Positions 32,227 to 41,849 of a stretch of DNA of 64,000 nucleotides are shown here, piece after piece; the first letter of the stretch is position 1; each line of letters starts with the position of its first letter. The notes under the pieces are model-generated. The model did not search any database and was not told where the DNA came from. It saw nothing but the letters and a program-made list of their open reading frames with translations. Where the stretch lies: assembly GCA_036008465.1 (NCBI GenBank), contig DASYNP010000100.1:62001-126000 (forward strand), read 5' to 3'. Origin of the DNA: DASPSM01 sp036008465. Its GTDB lineage: Bacteria; Planctomycetota; Planctomycetia; Planctomycetales; Planctomycetaceae. The translations under genes and the position numbers were made by a program.

Positions 32227-34521
32227 TCAGGGAGCGGCGCTGGCCGGCTTTTCCTTGTCTTTTTCCTTGCCGGTCGCGGCCTTGGGCTTCACACGGAAGG
32301 CGGATAGAGCGCGGCCATCGGACACCAGTACAAGCGGCGTTTCGTGGTCCTCGCCGATCGCCCAAGTCGCGTCGACGAACATCTTCGCTCCCGTCGCGTC
32401 CGCGATCGGCTTCCCCTCCGCGGCGCAATCGACCACAACCACCTTTCCCCCGCGGCAGCCGCACACGACCCAAGGTCGGGTCGGACAAATCGCCATCGAA
32501 TCGAGGTGATTGATCCCCGCCGGCAGCGAATGGCTCCAAAGAACTCTGCCCTTCCCGTTTAGGGCAGCGATCGAGTCGCTGGAGGTCGCAACGATGGTGT
32601 CGGCGGTGTCGCTCTTCGAAAGACGACCGACGCGCACGCCATCGGAATAAAACGGCGGATCGAAGGTCGCGAGAGATTTCCCGTCGGCATCAAAGGCGTG
32701 CACTTTTCCCTCGGCCGAAGTCGACACGATTTTGATTTTCTTGTCGCCGTTCAAGTCGCCGGCTGCCACGTGCCAGACATTGCCGATCTCTGTGGTCTTC
32801 CAACGGAGCACCCCGTCCGGATCGAGCACCCGCAGGCCCCCGGATCCATTGAGGCCGACGATCACCTCGTCACGGCCGTCGCCGTCGATGTCCGCCGGCC
32901 AGACGTCGTCCACGCCGTCATTGTTCTTATAGGTCCAGAGCAGACTCCCGTCCGAGGAAGTACACGCTGAGAGAGGGGCGCTCCAAACCCCAAACACCAG
33001 AAGATTCGGGTTTCCGGTGCGGCCCGTCTTGGCAAGCCGGAGAAGGCTGCCTTCCGCCTTGACCTTGAAGGAGCGGCGAACTTTGCCGTCCGGCGAAAGG
33101 ACGTCGCATTGGCCCCCTTGCTTGAGTGCAAAGATCGACTGCGACTGCGGATCGTAGGCCGCGCTCGAGTAGGGGCCGTCGTTCGACCAGGCTTTTTCGA
33201 GTCCGTTCAGCGCTGCGACCTGGCTCTTCGCTTCGGTCTTTTTCTTTTTCTTCGCCTGGAATTCGGCCAAGGTCGCCGCGGCGATGTTGTCCCCCGCCAA
33301 AATCGCGTCGAGTTCTTTGTGCAGGATTTTTTTGATCTCCGGCGAGTAGCCGACGTGGATCGACTGGACGATTCCCTTCTTGTCGATGATCGCCAAGAGG
33401 GGAATGCCTTCGGCCCCGTAGGCGTCGCCAACCTTTCCCTCGTCGTCGAGGCCGACCGTCAGGTCGAATTTCTCCTTTTTCAGAAACTTGTCGATCGTCT
33501 TTTTATCTTCGCGCTGGTTGATCCCGTACAGGGCGACACCCTTGGACTTATATTCCTTCGCGACTTCAAGCAGGATCGGCAGCTCGGCGCGGCACGGACC
33601 GCACCAGGTGGCCCACATGTCGAGCATCACGACGTCTTTGCCGGCGTGATCGGCGAGTTTCACGCGTTTGCCGTCGAGGCGTTCGAGGTCGACGGGCGGA
33701 GCCGCCTTGCCCAAAAGCGGCGACGGAGCTTCCTCCTCCTCTTCGTCGCGGCCGAAAAGATTCTCGACTTCCTTCGCTTCCTGGGGCGGCGTGAAGGTGA
33801 AATCGGCCGGCGACGGTTTGACGTTGAGCTTCCAGTCCTTGAACGACTGGATCATGGTCACCTTGATTTCTTTTCCCTTGAGCGCGGCGCCGGCCGACTT
33901 CTTGACCATTTTGGAAAGATCAATCTCGACGCGCAGCAAGAGCGGCTCCTTGCCCTCGGCGATCCAGGCTTGCCACTCGATGTCGTCCGACTGGGTGAAC
34001 TGCAAGTGCCGGGCGGATTGCCCATCGATTTTGGCCGTTCCAAGATCCTTCGACGTGGTGACGCCCTTGAGCATCGCCTTGGCTGGATCGTCCCCTAGGA
34101 ATTGGATTGCGAACGTGCCGGTGCCCTGAACGCTGCCGATGATCGGATCTTGCGTCAGTTCTGCGAGCGATTTCGGCGCTTCGTGTTTTGTATAGCGCTT
34201 GAGTGGGCTGATCAGCGTGTAGAGGGTCTTCCCGTCGCAGACCACGGTCGCGGCCCCCAGCTGCTGCCCCTTGCCGCGCAGCGCGAAACGATCGGGACGC
34301 TCGAACACAATGTCCGCGCCTCCCTTCATCTTGTTGTTCATCTCTCCCGCGTGGACTTGCGCGTCGATTTCGGCGTGAACGGAGAACGACTTGAGCTGCT
34401 TATAGAAGTCGCACATCCTCCGAATTTCGTCGTCGGGCTTGGGGGCGTCCGCCCGAACCCGCTCGAGTTGACGCGACGTCAAAAACAACATTCCCACGAC
34501 GGCAATTGACAGCGACCTCAT
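32227..34521 (-). CDS. Exported LolA-like/TlpA thioredoxin with C-terminal beta-propeller-like region
   Basis: A 764-residue exported protein from ATG 34521 (GGGAGGAC upstream). The N-terminal 430 residues parallel the downstream paralogue: signal peptide, FYKQLKSFSVHAEIDAQV, FERPDRFALRGKG, then MLDMWATWCGPCRAELP and GIPLLAIIDKKG. Unlike that gene it has about 290 extra residues. They contain repeated blade-like strands (LLWTYKNNDGVDDVWPADIDGDGRDEVIVGLNGSGGLRVL, VAAGDLNGDKKIKIVS) with DxDGDG calcium-type loops, as in FG-GAP/PQQ propellers. It may sense or report redox state in the periplasm; this is inference. The tandem arrangement (142 bp apart) indicates duplication. Confidence 0.8.
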   Translation of the reverse strand: MRSLSIAVVGMLFLTSRQLERVRADAPKPDDEIRRMCDFYKQLKSFSVHAEIDAQVHAGEMNNKMKGGADIVFERPDRFALRGKGQQLGAATVVCDGKTLYTLISPLKRYTKHEAPKSLAELTQDPIIGSVQGTGTFAIQFLGDDPAKAMLKGVTTSKDLGTAKIDGQSARHLQFTQSDDIEWQAWIAEGKEPLLLRVEIDLSKMVKKSAGAALKGKEIKVTMIQSFKDWKLNVKPSPADFTFTPPQEAKEVENLFGRDEEEEEAPSPLLGKAAPPVDLERLDGKRVKLADHAGKDVVMLDMWATWCGPCRAELPILLEVAKEYKSKGVALYGINQREDKKTIDKFLKKEKFDLTVGLDDEGKVGDAYGAEGIPLLAIIDKKGIVQSIHVGYSPEIKKILHKELDAILAGDNIAAATLAEFQAKKKKKTEAKSQVAALNGLEKAWSNDGPYSSAAYDPQSQSIFALKQGGQCDVLSPDGKVRRSFKVKAEGSLLRLAKTGRTGNPNLLVFGVWSAPLSACTSSDGSLLWTYKNNDGVDDVWPADIDGDGRDEVIVGLNGSGGLRVLDPDGVLRWKTTEIGNVWHVAAGDLNGDKKIKIVSTSAEGKVHAFDADGKSLATFDPPFYSDGVRVGRLSKSDTADTIVATSSDSIAALNGKGRVLWSHSLPAGINHLDSMAICPTRPWVVCGCRGGKVVVVDCAAEGKPIADATGAKMFVDATWAIGEDHETPLVLVSDGRALSAFRVKPKAATGKEKDKEKPASAAP

Positions 34522-34764
34522 AGCAGTGTCCTCCCGACGAAAGAAGGCAGATGCGGTCGGCGCAAGTCGACGCGATCCAAAGGAATGAAACGCATCACTG
34601 CGACTGCCGCGCTGGGCGCCCACGCGTAAAACGATTCCTGTGCGATCTATCATCCATAGGGGCGCTCTCCAGTCAAGAATTTTCAGCAGCAACGGGCGGC
34701 TTTCAGACCCCGCGGCTGTCTGCCGCCGGCACAAGATCACCAATTTCAGTGCCGCGACCGGTAA

Positions 34765-36066
34765 TTAGTCAGCCACCGGCATCCGGATCCGCGGTGTGCG
34801 CAGCGAGTCGAGCCGATCGAGCTCGCCATCGGCGGACAGCAGTTTGCCGTAGGTCGTCCGGTGAGTCATTACCACGAGCGGCACAATCGATTCGGTCGAA
34901 TCGCTCTCTGGCGCCTCGTGCTGAATGATCGACGCCAGGCTGATGCCCTTGCGACCCAGGATGTCGGCAATGTCGGCAAAGACGTGAGGGCGGTCGAGCA
35001 CGTTGAACCGCAGGTAATACCGGTTGGCCACGTCCTCGGGACGCTGGACGGGAAACGGCGGTCGATCTTTCCAAACGTCGATCCGCGGGAACGTCAGGGC
35101 CGCGCGGCCCGTTGCGACGTCGATCAAGTCCGCGACGACCGCCGAGGCCGCGGGCAGCTGCCCGGCCCCCGCTCCGGACAGCACGATCTTGCCCACCGCA
35201 TCCCCCTCGATCGCGATCATGTTGAACGCTCCGCCGCATTGGGCCAGCGGGCGGTCGCGATGCACCAGGGTCGGCTGCACGTGCATTTCGAGTTGGCCGT
35301 CGATGAGCTTGGCCACGGCGAGCAGTTTCACCATGTAGCCAAGCTCGGCCGCGTATTTGAGGTCGGCCTGCTCGAGCGAATCGATCCCTTCTCGCGTAAA
35401 CGCGGAAAGAGGAACCTTGGTGCCGAAGGCCAGTTGCACCAACAGGTCCAGCTTTTGGGCGGCGTCTGTGCCGTCGACATCCATCGCTGGATCGGCTTCG
35501 GCATAACCCAAGCGCTGCGCCTCGGCGAGTATTGTCTGGTAGGGCCGGTCCCGCGCGAGCATTTCGGTCAGGATGAAATTGCTGGTGCCGTTGAGGATCG
35601 CCTCAATTCCCGTGATCTGGTTGGCGGTCATCGACTGGTTGATCGAGGCGATGATGGGAATACCGCCGGCGACGGCCCCCTCGAAAGCGATCGTGCGCCC
35701 GAGTTCTCGAGCCCGCGCGAAGAGCGCATCCCCGCGTTCGCATAAGAGGGCCTTGTTGGCAGTCACCACGTCCTTGCCCGATGCGAGCAAAGCTTGAAAG
35801 ACCTCGAACGTCGGAGTCACGCCCCCTATCAACTCGATCGCCACGTCGATCGCGCGATCATCGACCACGCGGCGATAGTCATCGCTGACGATGCCGGCAG
35901 GCAGCATGACCGAGCGTGGTTTGCGCAAATCGCGGACGATGACATGGCGCAGCTCGATCGGTCGCCCGGCCCGTCGGGCTACTCGTTCCGAGTGCTCGAG
36001 CAGGATTTTTGCGACGCCGGCGCCGACGTTTCCCAAGCCCAACAGAGCGACACGCAACGGAGTCAT
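34765..36066 (-). CDS. hom: Homoserine dehydrogenase
   Basis: A 433-residue enzyme that reduces aspartate semialdehyde to homoserine in the threonine/methionine pathway. The NAD(P)-binding N-terminus is LLGLGNVGAGVAKILLEH. The family signature follows: VTANKALL, FEGAVAGGIPII, ILNGTSNFIL, and AEADPAMDVDGTDAAQKL with the catalytic Asp/Lys. A C-terminal ACT domain (about 350-433, YYLRFNVLDRPHVFADIADILG and SIIQHEA) suggests feedback inhibition by threonine, as in other ACT-containing members. Length is normal. No aspartate kinase or threonine synthase gene is adjacent. Confidence 0.93.
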   Translation of the reverse strand: MTPLRVALLGLGNVGAGVAKILLEHSERVARRAGRPIELRHVIVRDLRKPRSVMLPAGIVSDDYRRVVDDRAIDVAIELIGGVTPTFEVFQALLASGKDVVTANKALLCERGDALFARARELGRTIAFEGAVAGGIPIIASINQSMTANQITGIEAILNGTSNFILTEMLARDRPYQTILAEAQRLGYAEADPAMDVDGTDAAQKLDLLVQLAFGTKVPLSAFTREGIDSLEQADLKYAAELGYMVKLLAVAKLIDGQLEMHVQPTLVHRDRPLAQCGGAFNMIAIEGDAVGKIVLSGAGAGQLPAASAVVADLIDVATGRAALTFPRIDVWKDRPPFPVQRPEDVANRYYLRFNVLDRPHVFADIADILGRKGISLASIIQHEAPESDSTESIVPLVVMTHRTTYGKLLSADGELDRLDSLRTPRIRMPVAD

Positions 36067-36327
36067 GAATTGATCGTTATCCGCTCACCATTCCGGCGAA
36101 ACCTCTGTTAATCGAAACGATCCTCTGCGGTTATCATTGGCGTTTGAGGTCTCATTCTGGCGCACAGGCTGGGCTGGGGTCAAATGGCCCGCTCGTGCGC
36201 AAATCGGGGCTCCCACGGGTCTTTGCAACAAAAAACGCTTGAACGCGGCGACCCGATCCAGCATTCTATGGGGAAGAACTGCCGCGCTGCGGTCGGCGAA
36301 TACTCCCGGGATGGAAAAGGAGTCATG

Positions 36328-37146
36328 ATGACTACGTCGATCGGTGGGGCCGTACGTATCGGTGCGGTCAATTATTTAAATTCCAAGCCGCTCATCGAGG
36401 GACTTGCCGAGCTGCTTCCCGAGGCCGAGTTGACGCTCGATTATCCGAGCCGATTGGCCGACGATCTCGAAGCGGGGCGGCTCGACGTTGCGCTGGTGCC
36501 TTCGATCGAGGTGCTGCGGCACCCGAACTACGAAATCGTCTCTGACGCTTGCGTGGCCACGCGTGGGCCGGTGATGAGCGTCAAACTCTATAGCCGCGTG
36601 CCGTTCGGCCTGATTCGCACGCTGGCACTCGATGCCGGCTCGCGGACGAGCGCGGCCCTGGTGCGGATCATGCTTCGGGAGCGGTATGGAGTGACGCCGC
36701 GATTGGAGCCGTTTCCTCTCGATCAATCCCCCGCCGAGATTCGGTCCGACGCGTTTTTGATGATCGGCGACCGGGCCATGCATGAGCCCGAGTCCCCCTA
36801 TGTGGCAGTATGGGACTTGGGCGAGGAATGGTTGCGCTGGAGCGGCCTGCCCTTTGTGTTTGCCGTCTGGGCCGCCCGCGCCGGTACGGAGCTCTCTGCG
36901 GTCGAGGAAGTACTCGGACGTGCCCGCGATTTGGGGGTCGAACGGGCGGCTGCCATTGCCAGACGGGAGGCTCCGCTGCTTGGCTTGAGCGAAGCCACCG
37001 CGTACAACTATCTCACCAAGAATTTGCATTTTCGGATTGGATCGGCCGAGCGGACCGGCTTGCGACTGTTCTCACGTCTGGCGGCCCGGCTGCAACTCGT
37101 TCCCGAGGGGGTGGAGCTTGTCTTCCGCGATTGCGCCACTGCTTGA
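36328..37146 (+). CDS. mqnA: Chorismate dehydratase MqnA
   Basis: First enzyme of the futalosine menaquinone pathway; it removes water from chorismate to give 3-[(1-carboxyvinyl)oxy]benzoate. The 272-residue protein has the periplasmic-binding-like fold of MqnA/MqnD. It opens with RIGAVNYLNSKPLIEGL and has LDVALVPSIEVLRHP, TLALDAGSRTSAALVRIMLRERYG and DAFLMIGDRAM. AAAAGGAG precedes two consecutive ATGs at 36325 and 36328; the second gives the better spacing. mqnC begins before this gene stops (overlap about 29 bp), so both are translated from one message. Confidence 0.92.
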   Translation: MTTSIGGAVRIGAVNYLNSKPLIEGLAELLPEAELTLDYPSRLADDLEAGRLDVALVPSIEVLRHPNYEIVSDACVATRGPVMSVKLYSRVPFGLIRTLALDAGSRTSAALVRIMLRERYGVTPRLEPFPLDQSPAEIRSDAFLMIGDRAMHEPESPYVAVWDLGEEWLRWSGLPFVFAVWAARAGTELSAVEEVLGRARDLGVERAAAIARREAPLLGLSEATAYNYLTKNLHFRIGSAERTGLRLFSRLAARLQLVPEGVELVFRDCATA

Positions 37147-38275
37147 GAAAGCAGTCGCCGGCGAACGGCTGAGCTTTGACGAGGGCGTGCGCCTGATCGA
37201 ATCGCACGACCTGATCGCGCTGGGCCGCGCCGCCGACGCAGTGACGCGACGCCTGCATCCCGAACCCTTCCGCACCTACAACATCGACCGCAACATCAAC
37301 TACACCAATGAGTGCGCTGCGGTCTGCGATTTCTGCGCCTTCTATCGGCCCCCCGGGCACGAGGAAGTTTACGTTCTGCCCCGCGACGTGCTTTACAAGA
37401 AGATCGAAGAGACGGTCGCTCTGGGCGGCGATCAGATTCTGATGCAAGGGGGCCTTCACGCGAAGCTGCCGTTGGAGTGGTACGAGGAGCTGCTGGCTGA
37501 TCTCAAATCACGGTTCCCGCAGGTGAACATCCACGGCTTCAGCCCGCCGGAAATCCATCACTTCACGAAAGTCAGCAAGCTGCCCTTGCGCACCGTGCTC
37601 GAGCGGCTGAAAGCCGCGGGGCTCGGCAGTCTGCCCGGAGGCGGAGCCGAGATCCTGGTCGATCGCGTGCGCAAAGAGATCACGCGCGGCAAGGTTCTGA
37701 CCGACGATTGGCTCAACGTGAATCGGGTCTGGCACAAAATGGGGGGCCGCTCGACTGCGACCATGATGTTCGGCCACATCGAAACGCTTGCCGAACGAAT
37801 CGAGCATCTCGAGCATTTGCGACAGCTGCAGGATGAGACGGGCGGCTTCACGGCATTCATCTGCTGGACGTTTCAGCCGGACAATACGGCGATGTCCCAC
37901 ATCCCCCCGGCCGGGGCTTTCGAGTATCTCAAGACGCAGGCCGTCGGCCGGTTGTATTTGGACAACATTCCGAACATCCAATCGTCCTGGGTTACGCAGG
38001 GGGAAAAGATCGGACAGATGGCCCTGTTCTTCGGCGCCAACGACATGGGAAGCCTGATGATTGAGGAAAACGTCGTCGCTCAGGCGGGGACCGTTTATTA
38101 CCTCTCGTTGGAAACAATCCGCCGCTCAATCGAGGAAGCCGGCTATATTCCGCGGCAGCGCAACGTCTTTTACCAATACATTGACGATTACGATGCCTCT
38201 GCCGCCCCGATTGCCACTCGCCCTCCTGCCTCGGCCTCAGTCCCCGCGGCCGCCGGGTTGGTTTCGCTAAACTGA
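37118..38275 (+). CDS. mqnC: Cyclic dehypoxanthinyl futalosine synthase MqnC (radical SAM)
   Basis: Radical SAM enzyme that cyclises dehypoxanthine futalosine, the step after hypoxanthine release. The start is taken as TTG at 37118 because GAGGGGGTGG lies just upstream and the family N-terminus (SSAIAPLLEKAVAGERLSF) follows. This gives 385 residues. The cluster motif CAAVCDFC uses C66, C70 and C73. Conserved blocks include ILMQGGLHAKLPLEWYEELL, HGFSPPEIHHF, LGSLPGGGAEIL and CWTFQPDNTAMSH. It is distinct from MqnE by the FxPPE and TFQP motifs. It overlaps mqnA, confirming the operon; the last 25 residues are a Pro/Ala-rich tail. Confidence 0.92.
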   Translation: MSSAIAPLLEKAVAGERLSFDEGVRLIESHDLIALGRAADAVTRRLHPEPFRTYNIDRNINYTNECAAVCDFCAFYRPPGHEEVYVLPRDVLYKKIEETVALGGDQILMQGGLHAKLPLEWYEELLADLKSRFPQVNIHGFSPPEIHHFTKVSKLPLRTVLERLKAAGLGSLPGGGAEILVDRVRKEITRGKVLTDDWLNVNRVWHKMGGRSTATMMFGHIETLAERIEHLEHLRQLQDETGGFTAFICWTFQPDNTAMSHIPPAGAFEYLKTQAVGRLYLDNIPNIQSSWVTQGEKIGQMALFFGANDMGSLMIEENVVAQAGTVYYLSLETIRRSIEEAGYIPRQRNVFYQYIDDYDASAAPIATRPPASASVPAAAGLVSLN

Positions 38276-38505
38276 CCCCACCTGGCGCGCTGAGCCTAGT
38301 GCTCCCCGCAATTGCACGTAAGACTATGCGGGTTTGAGACTACCGTGCCGTTTAACCGTACGGGATGTGTCGAGCGTGTTGGCCGGCAGGCGTCATTCAC
38401 CCAGCGAAGGCCAAAGCACGCAGAAGTGTGCTGTTGGGCGCTCCCAGGCATGCGTTAGACTTGAAGGCTGCACCTTTGGAAGCGCGACAACCGACCGGAT
38501 CGCCC

Positions 38506-39264
38506 ATGATTCATGTCGAGCACCTGAGTAAACACTTCAGCGACTTCCGCCGAGGAAGTGTTGTCGCGCTGGAAGGCGTCTCTTTCGACGTTCATCCCGG
38601 CGAGATCTTCGGCCTGTTGGGTCCCAATGGGGCCGGCAAAACCACGTGCTTGCGTGTCTTGAGCACGGTCCTCACGCCGACGAGCGGGATTGCGACCGTC
38701 GCCGGCTACGACGTGCTGACTCAGGCCGCGGACGTCCGAGCGCGGATCGGCTTCATGTCGGGAAATACGGGCATCTACGACCGCATGACCGCCTGGGAAC
38801 TGGTTGAATACTTCGCGCGACTTTACGGCATGGAAGAACCGCTCGTTTCCCAGCGGCTCAATGAAATCTTCGCGACGCTGCAAATGCACGAGTTTCGCGA
38901 CGTGCTTGGCTCAAAGATGTCGACTGGAATGAAGCAGAAAGTCTCTATCGCCCGCACCATCGTTCACAATCCGCCCGTTCTGATCTTCGACGAGCCGACG
39001 ACCGGCCTCGACGTGCTGGTGGCGCGGGCGGTCCTCAAGGCGATTGCTTCTCTGCGCGAGCAGGGAAAATGCATTATTTTTTCGACGCACATCATGCGCG
39101 AGGTCGAAAAGCTCTGTGATCGGGTGGCCATCATCCACAAAGGCCGCATCCTGGCTGCCGGTACGCCGACGGAACTCTTGGATCGCTCGGGGCAGTCGGA
39201 CTTTGAGGAGCTGTTTTTCGAGCTGATCTCGCGGGCCGAGGAAAGGATGGCGGCCACTTCATGA
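38506..39264 (+). CDS. ABC transporter ATP-binding protein (NatA-like)
   Basis: A 252-residue ATPase of the ABC-2 (Na+ export/drug export) type. Walker A GPNGAGKT is near residues 42-49. The signature region KMSTGMKQKVSIA is near 138-150, Walker B VLIFDEPTTGLDVL follows, and the switch His is in STHIM. The start at ATG 38506 is chosen because the domain begins there (MIHVEHLSKHFSDF); upstream in-frame sequence is not conserved-looking. The ATG of the permease overlaps its stop (ATGA), so the two proteins form one exporter. Confidence 0.9.
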   Translation: MIHVEHLSKHFSDFRRGSVVALEGVSFDVHPGEIFGLLGPNGAGKTTCLRVLSTVLTPTSGIATVAGYDVLTQAADVRARIGFMSGNTGIYDRMTAWELVEYFARLYGMEEPLVSQRLNEIFATLQMHEFRDVLGSKMSTGMKQKVSIARTIVHNPPVLIFDEPTTGLDVLVARAVLKAIASLREQGKCIIFSTHIMREVEKLCDRVAIIHKGRILAAGTPTELLDRSGQSDFEELFFELISRAEERMAATS

Positions 39265-41726
39265 ACCGTAAGAATGTGCGCCTGGTCTTTCTGCGCGAGG
39301 TCCGCGACCAGATTCGCGATCGCCGAACGCTGTTCATGATCGTCGTACTGCCCCTGATCTTGTATCCGGGCCTCGCGATCGGAATGGTGCAGATTTCGTT
39401 TCTCTTCAAAGAGCAGCCGCGGACGATTGTCCTCTTGGGGACCGACAACCTGCCTGCCGATCCGCCCCTGCTGAGCGGCAACCATTTTGCATCGCAGTGG
39501 TTCGCGGTCCCCGATGATGCCGACAAATTGCACGTGATCCACGACGGCACCCGGAATCCGCCAGAAGTCTCTCCGCAGGAGAAGGCGGACTCCGAAGCAA
39601 ACGCCGGTCTGCTCGAGGAAGGCCGAGACCTGGCCGGTAAGTCCCAGCAGCTCGAGGAGCTGGAAAAAAAGCAAGACGCCGCCCGGAAGGATCATAACGA
39701 GGCTGACGAACAGCGGCTGGCCGATGAGATTCGATCGCTGAAAGAAGAGCTGGCCGAGCGGTTTAGCGCGTCCAAGATCCAAGTGCTAATTGTCGCGCCT
39801 CAAGGACTCAAACAGGAGGTCGAGCGGATCAATCACGCCTTGGCCGCCCGTGGCAAAGACGCGCGGCCTGACGCGGGCGAGGCCGACCGAGTGCGGCTCC
39901 TCGTCGTCCAAAATAGCGCCGACGAGAAGTCGTCCTTCGCCTACCAGCGCGTGCGTCTGGTGCTCACCGCTTGGGAACAACGCATCCTGCAAGAGCGGCT
40001 CAGTGAGGCGAAGCTGCCGGCGACGCTCGCCAAACCAGTCGATCCCGAGCTGCTCGATGTCGCGATCGCCCGACAGGTCTCTGCCAGTTTATGGAGCAAG
40101 CTGTTCCCCACGCTGTTGATCATTATGGCGGTCACCGGGGCGTTCTATCCGGCCGTCGACGTTGCCGCGGGTGAGAAAGAGCGCGGCACGATGGAGACGC
40201 TGCTGATTTCTCCCGCGCGGCGCAGCGAGATCGTGCTGGGGAAGTTCTTCACCGTCGTGACTTTCAGCGTCTCGACGGTGCTACTGAACCTGCTGAGCAT
40301 GGGAATTACCGGCAAATACCTGATTTCCCTTGCCCGAAATGAAGCCCTCACCCGGATGGGGGCCGATTCGCTGTCCTTCCCGGGCCCTTGGGAAATGATG
40401 TGGTTGATCCTTTTGCTGTTGCCCCTGTCGGCCTTTTACAGCGCCATCAGCCTCGCGTTGGCGACCTTTGCTCGCAGCACCAAAGAGGGGCAGTATTACC
40501 TCACGCCCCTGCTCTTGGTGACACTCGGCCTCACGATGTTCTGCCTCTCCCCCGTGGTGGAGATCGACCCCTTCTACAGCATTCTGCCCGTCGTCGGCCC
40601 GGCTCTGTTGCTCAAGGAAGTGCTGGCCTCACCGGGAAGTTCCGCGCCCTTGGTCTACGGAATTCCCGTGCTCGCCACCAGCATCGCGTACAGTTTGGCC
40701 GGGCTCTGGTGGGCCATATCGATGTTCAACCGCGAGGATGTCCTGTTCCGCGAAGCCGAGCGGTTCGACGTGCGGCTCTGGATTCGTCACCTGCTTCGTG
40801 ACAAAGAAGCGACGCCGAGTCTTCTGGAAGGCGGCCTCTGTTTCGTCCTGTTGATCTTGCTGCAGTTCGTCGCTTTTCGCTTCCTCCAGAGCGGCGTCGT
40901 GGTGTCCGATGGACACATCGATCCCGCATCCACACTGAGACTGCTGTTGATTCAGCAGATGGTTTTCGTCGGATCGCCGGCATTGTTCATGGGCATCATG
41001 CTCACCACAAGTGTCTGGCGGACCTTCCGGCTGAGGCTGCCCAACTGGCGCTATCTGGTGGTCGGTTGCGTGCTTCCCCTTGCGGTCGGGCCGCTATCCG
41101 TTGCGCTCCAGAATTGGTTGCAGGGTTGGTTTTTCCCGCCGTTGCCCAAACCAGTTGAGGAGTTGATGAATTCCCTTGGCGAGCAGACGCTGCCGCTCTG
41201 GTTTGTTCTGTTGGCAATGGCCATTGCTCCCGGAATTTGTGAAGAGTTGGCGTTTCGTGGCTTCATCCTGAGCGGATTTGCGCGTTCGGCCCGTCCGGCA
41301 GTGGCCATCGGCCTTTCCGCAATCGCATTCGGCGCCTTTCACATCATTCCACAGCAGGTTTTCAACGCCACGCTGGTGGGCCTTATTCTCGGGCTGCTTG
41401 CAATCCGCAGCGAAAGCCTCATTCCCAGTGTGCTGTTTCACATCATCTACAATTCGATCGAAACGGTCCGAGTCCGGGCCGGCGATTCCATCGTCCAAGT
41501 GCCCGTGCTGAAATGGTTCGTCGCGAGCGAGCCGTCGGTAACGGGATACAACACTCTCGCCCTGGTCGTCGCAGGCGTCGTCGCGACGCTGTTGATTGCC
41601 TGGTTGATATTTGGCGGCCAAAAGGCGAAGACCATGGCGGAGACCGCCCACGAAGCTGCGTCGGACGAGCCCATGGGGCGGCCAAGGACGCCCGAGCCGG
41701 CAATCTCCACGCGGTCAATGGATTGA
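39261..41726 (+). CDS. ABC-2 permease fused to a CPBP intramembrane protease (NatB-like)
   Basis: An 821-residue membrane protein made of two parts. Residues 1 to about 500 are an ABC-2/NatB-type permease. They comprise an N-terminal helix, a large external domain (about 50-270) with a charged coiled coil (LEEGRDLAGKSQQLEELEKK), then six helices beginning AAGEKERGTMETLLISPARRSEIVLGK. Residues about 540-800 are a CPBP protease domain with GICEELAFRGFIL, AFGAFHIIPQQ and FHIIYNS, the same three motifs as the stand-alone protease at 921. Coupling the exporter to a protease suggests processing of the exported substrate or regulation of the pump; this is inference. Translationally coupled to the ATPase. 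Confidence 0.9.
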   Translation: MNRKNVRLVFLREVRDQIRDRRTLFMIVVLPLILYPGLAIGMVQISFLFKEQPRTIVLLGTDNLPADPPLLSGNHFASQWFAVPDDADKLHVIHDGTRNPPEVSPQEKADSEANAGLLEEGRDLAGKSQQLEELEKKQDAARKDHNEADEQRLADEIRSLKEELAERFSASKIQVLIVAPQGLKQEVERINHALAARGKDARPDAGEADRVRLLVVQNSADEKSSFAYQRVRLVLTAWEQRILQERLSEAKLPATLAKPVDPELLDVAIARQVSASLWSKLFPTLLIIMAVTGAFYPAVDVAAGEKERGTMETLLISPARRSEIVLGKFFTVVTFSVSTVLLNLLSMGITGKYLISLARNEALTRMGADSLSFPGPWEMMWLILLLLPLSAFYSAISLALATFARSTKEGQYYLTPLLLVTLGLTMFCLSPVVEIDPFYSILPVVGPALLLKEVLASPGSSAPLVYGIPVLATSIAYSLAGLWWAISMFNREDVLFREAERFDVRLWIRHLLRDKEATPSLLEGGLCFVLLILLQFVAFRFLQSGVVVSDGHIDPASTLRLLLIQQMVFVGSPALFMGIMLTTSVWRTFRLRLPNWRYLVVGCVLPLAVGPLSVALQNWLQGWFFPPLPKPVEELMNSLGEQTLPLWFVLLAMAIAPGICEELAFRGFILSGFARSARPAVAIGLSAIAFGAFHIIPQQVFNATLVGLILGLLAIRSESLIPSVLFHIIYNSIETVRVRAGDSIVQVPVLKWFVASEPSVTGYNTLALVVAGVVATLLIAWLIFGGQKAKTMAETAHEAASDEPMGRPRTPEPAISTRSMD

Positions 41727-41849
41727 CGATTCGCGGGCGAGGCTACGAACCAGACGACCCATTCGCGTAGCGTGTGACTTGATTCCGCGACCAGGCAACG
41801 GTCGTCACTCGTCGCTGTCGGGCAGCCTCGGGCGAGGAAGAATCGGCAA

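Noticed and set aside
33109..34098. A 329-codon plus-strand frame opposite the longer TlpA-like gene
   Set aside because: It mirrors the conserved redoxin domain and has repetitive, unnatural composition.
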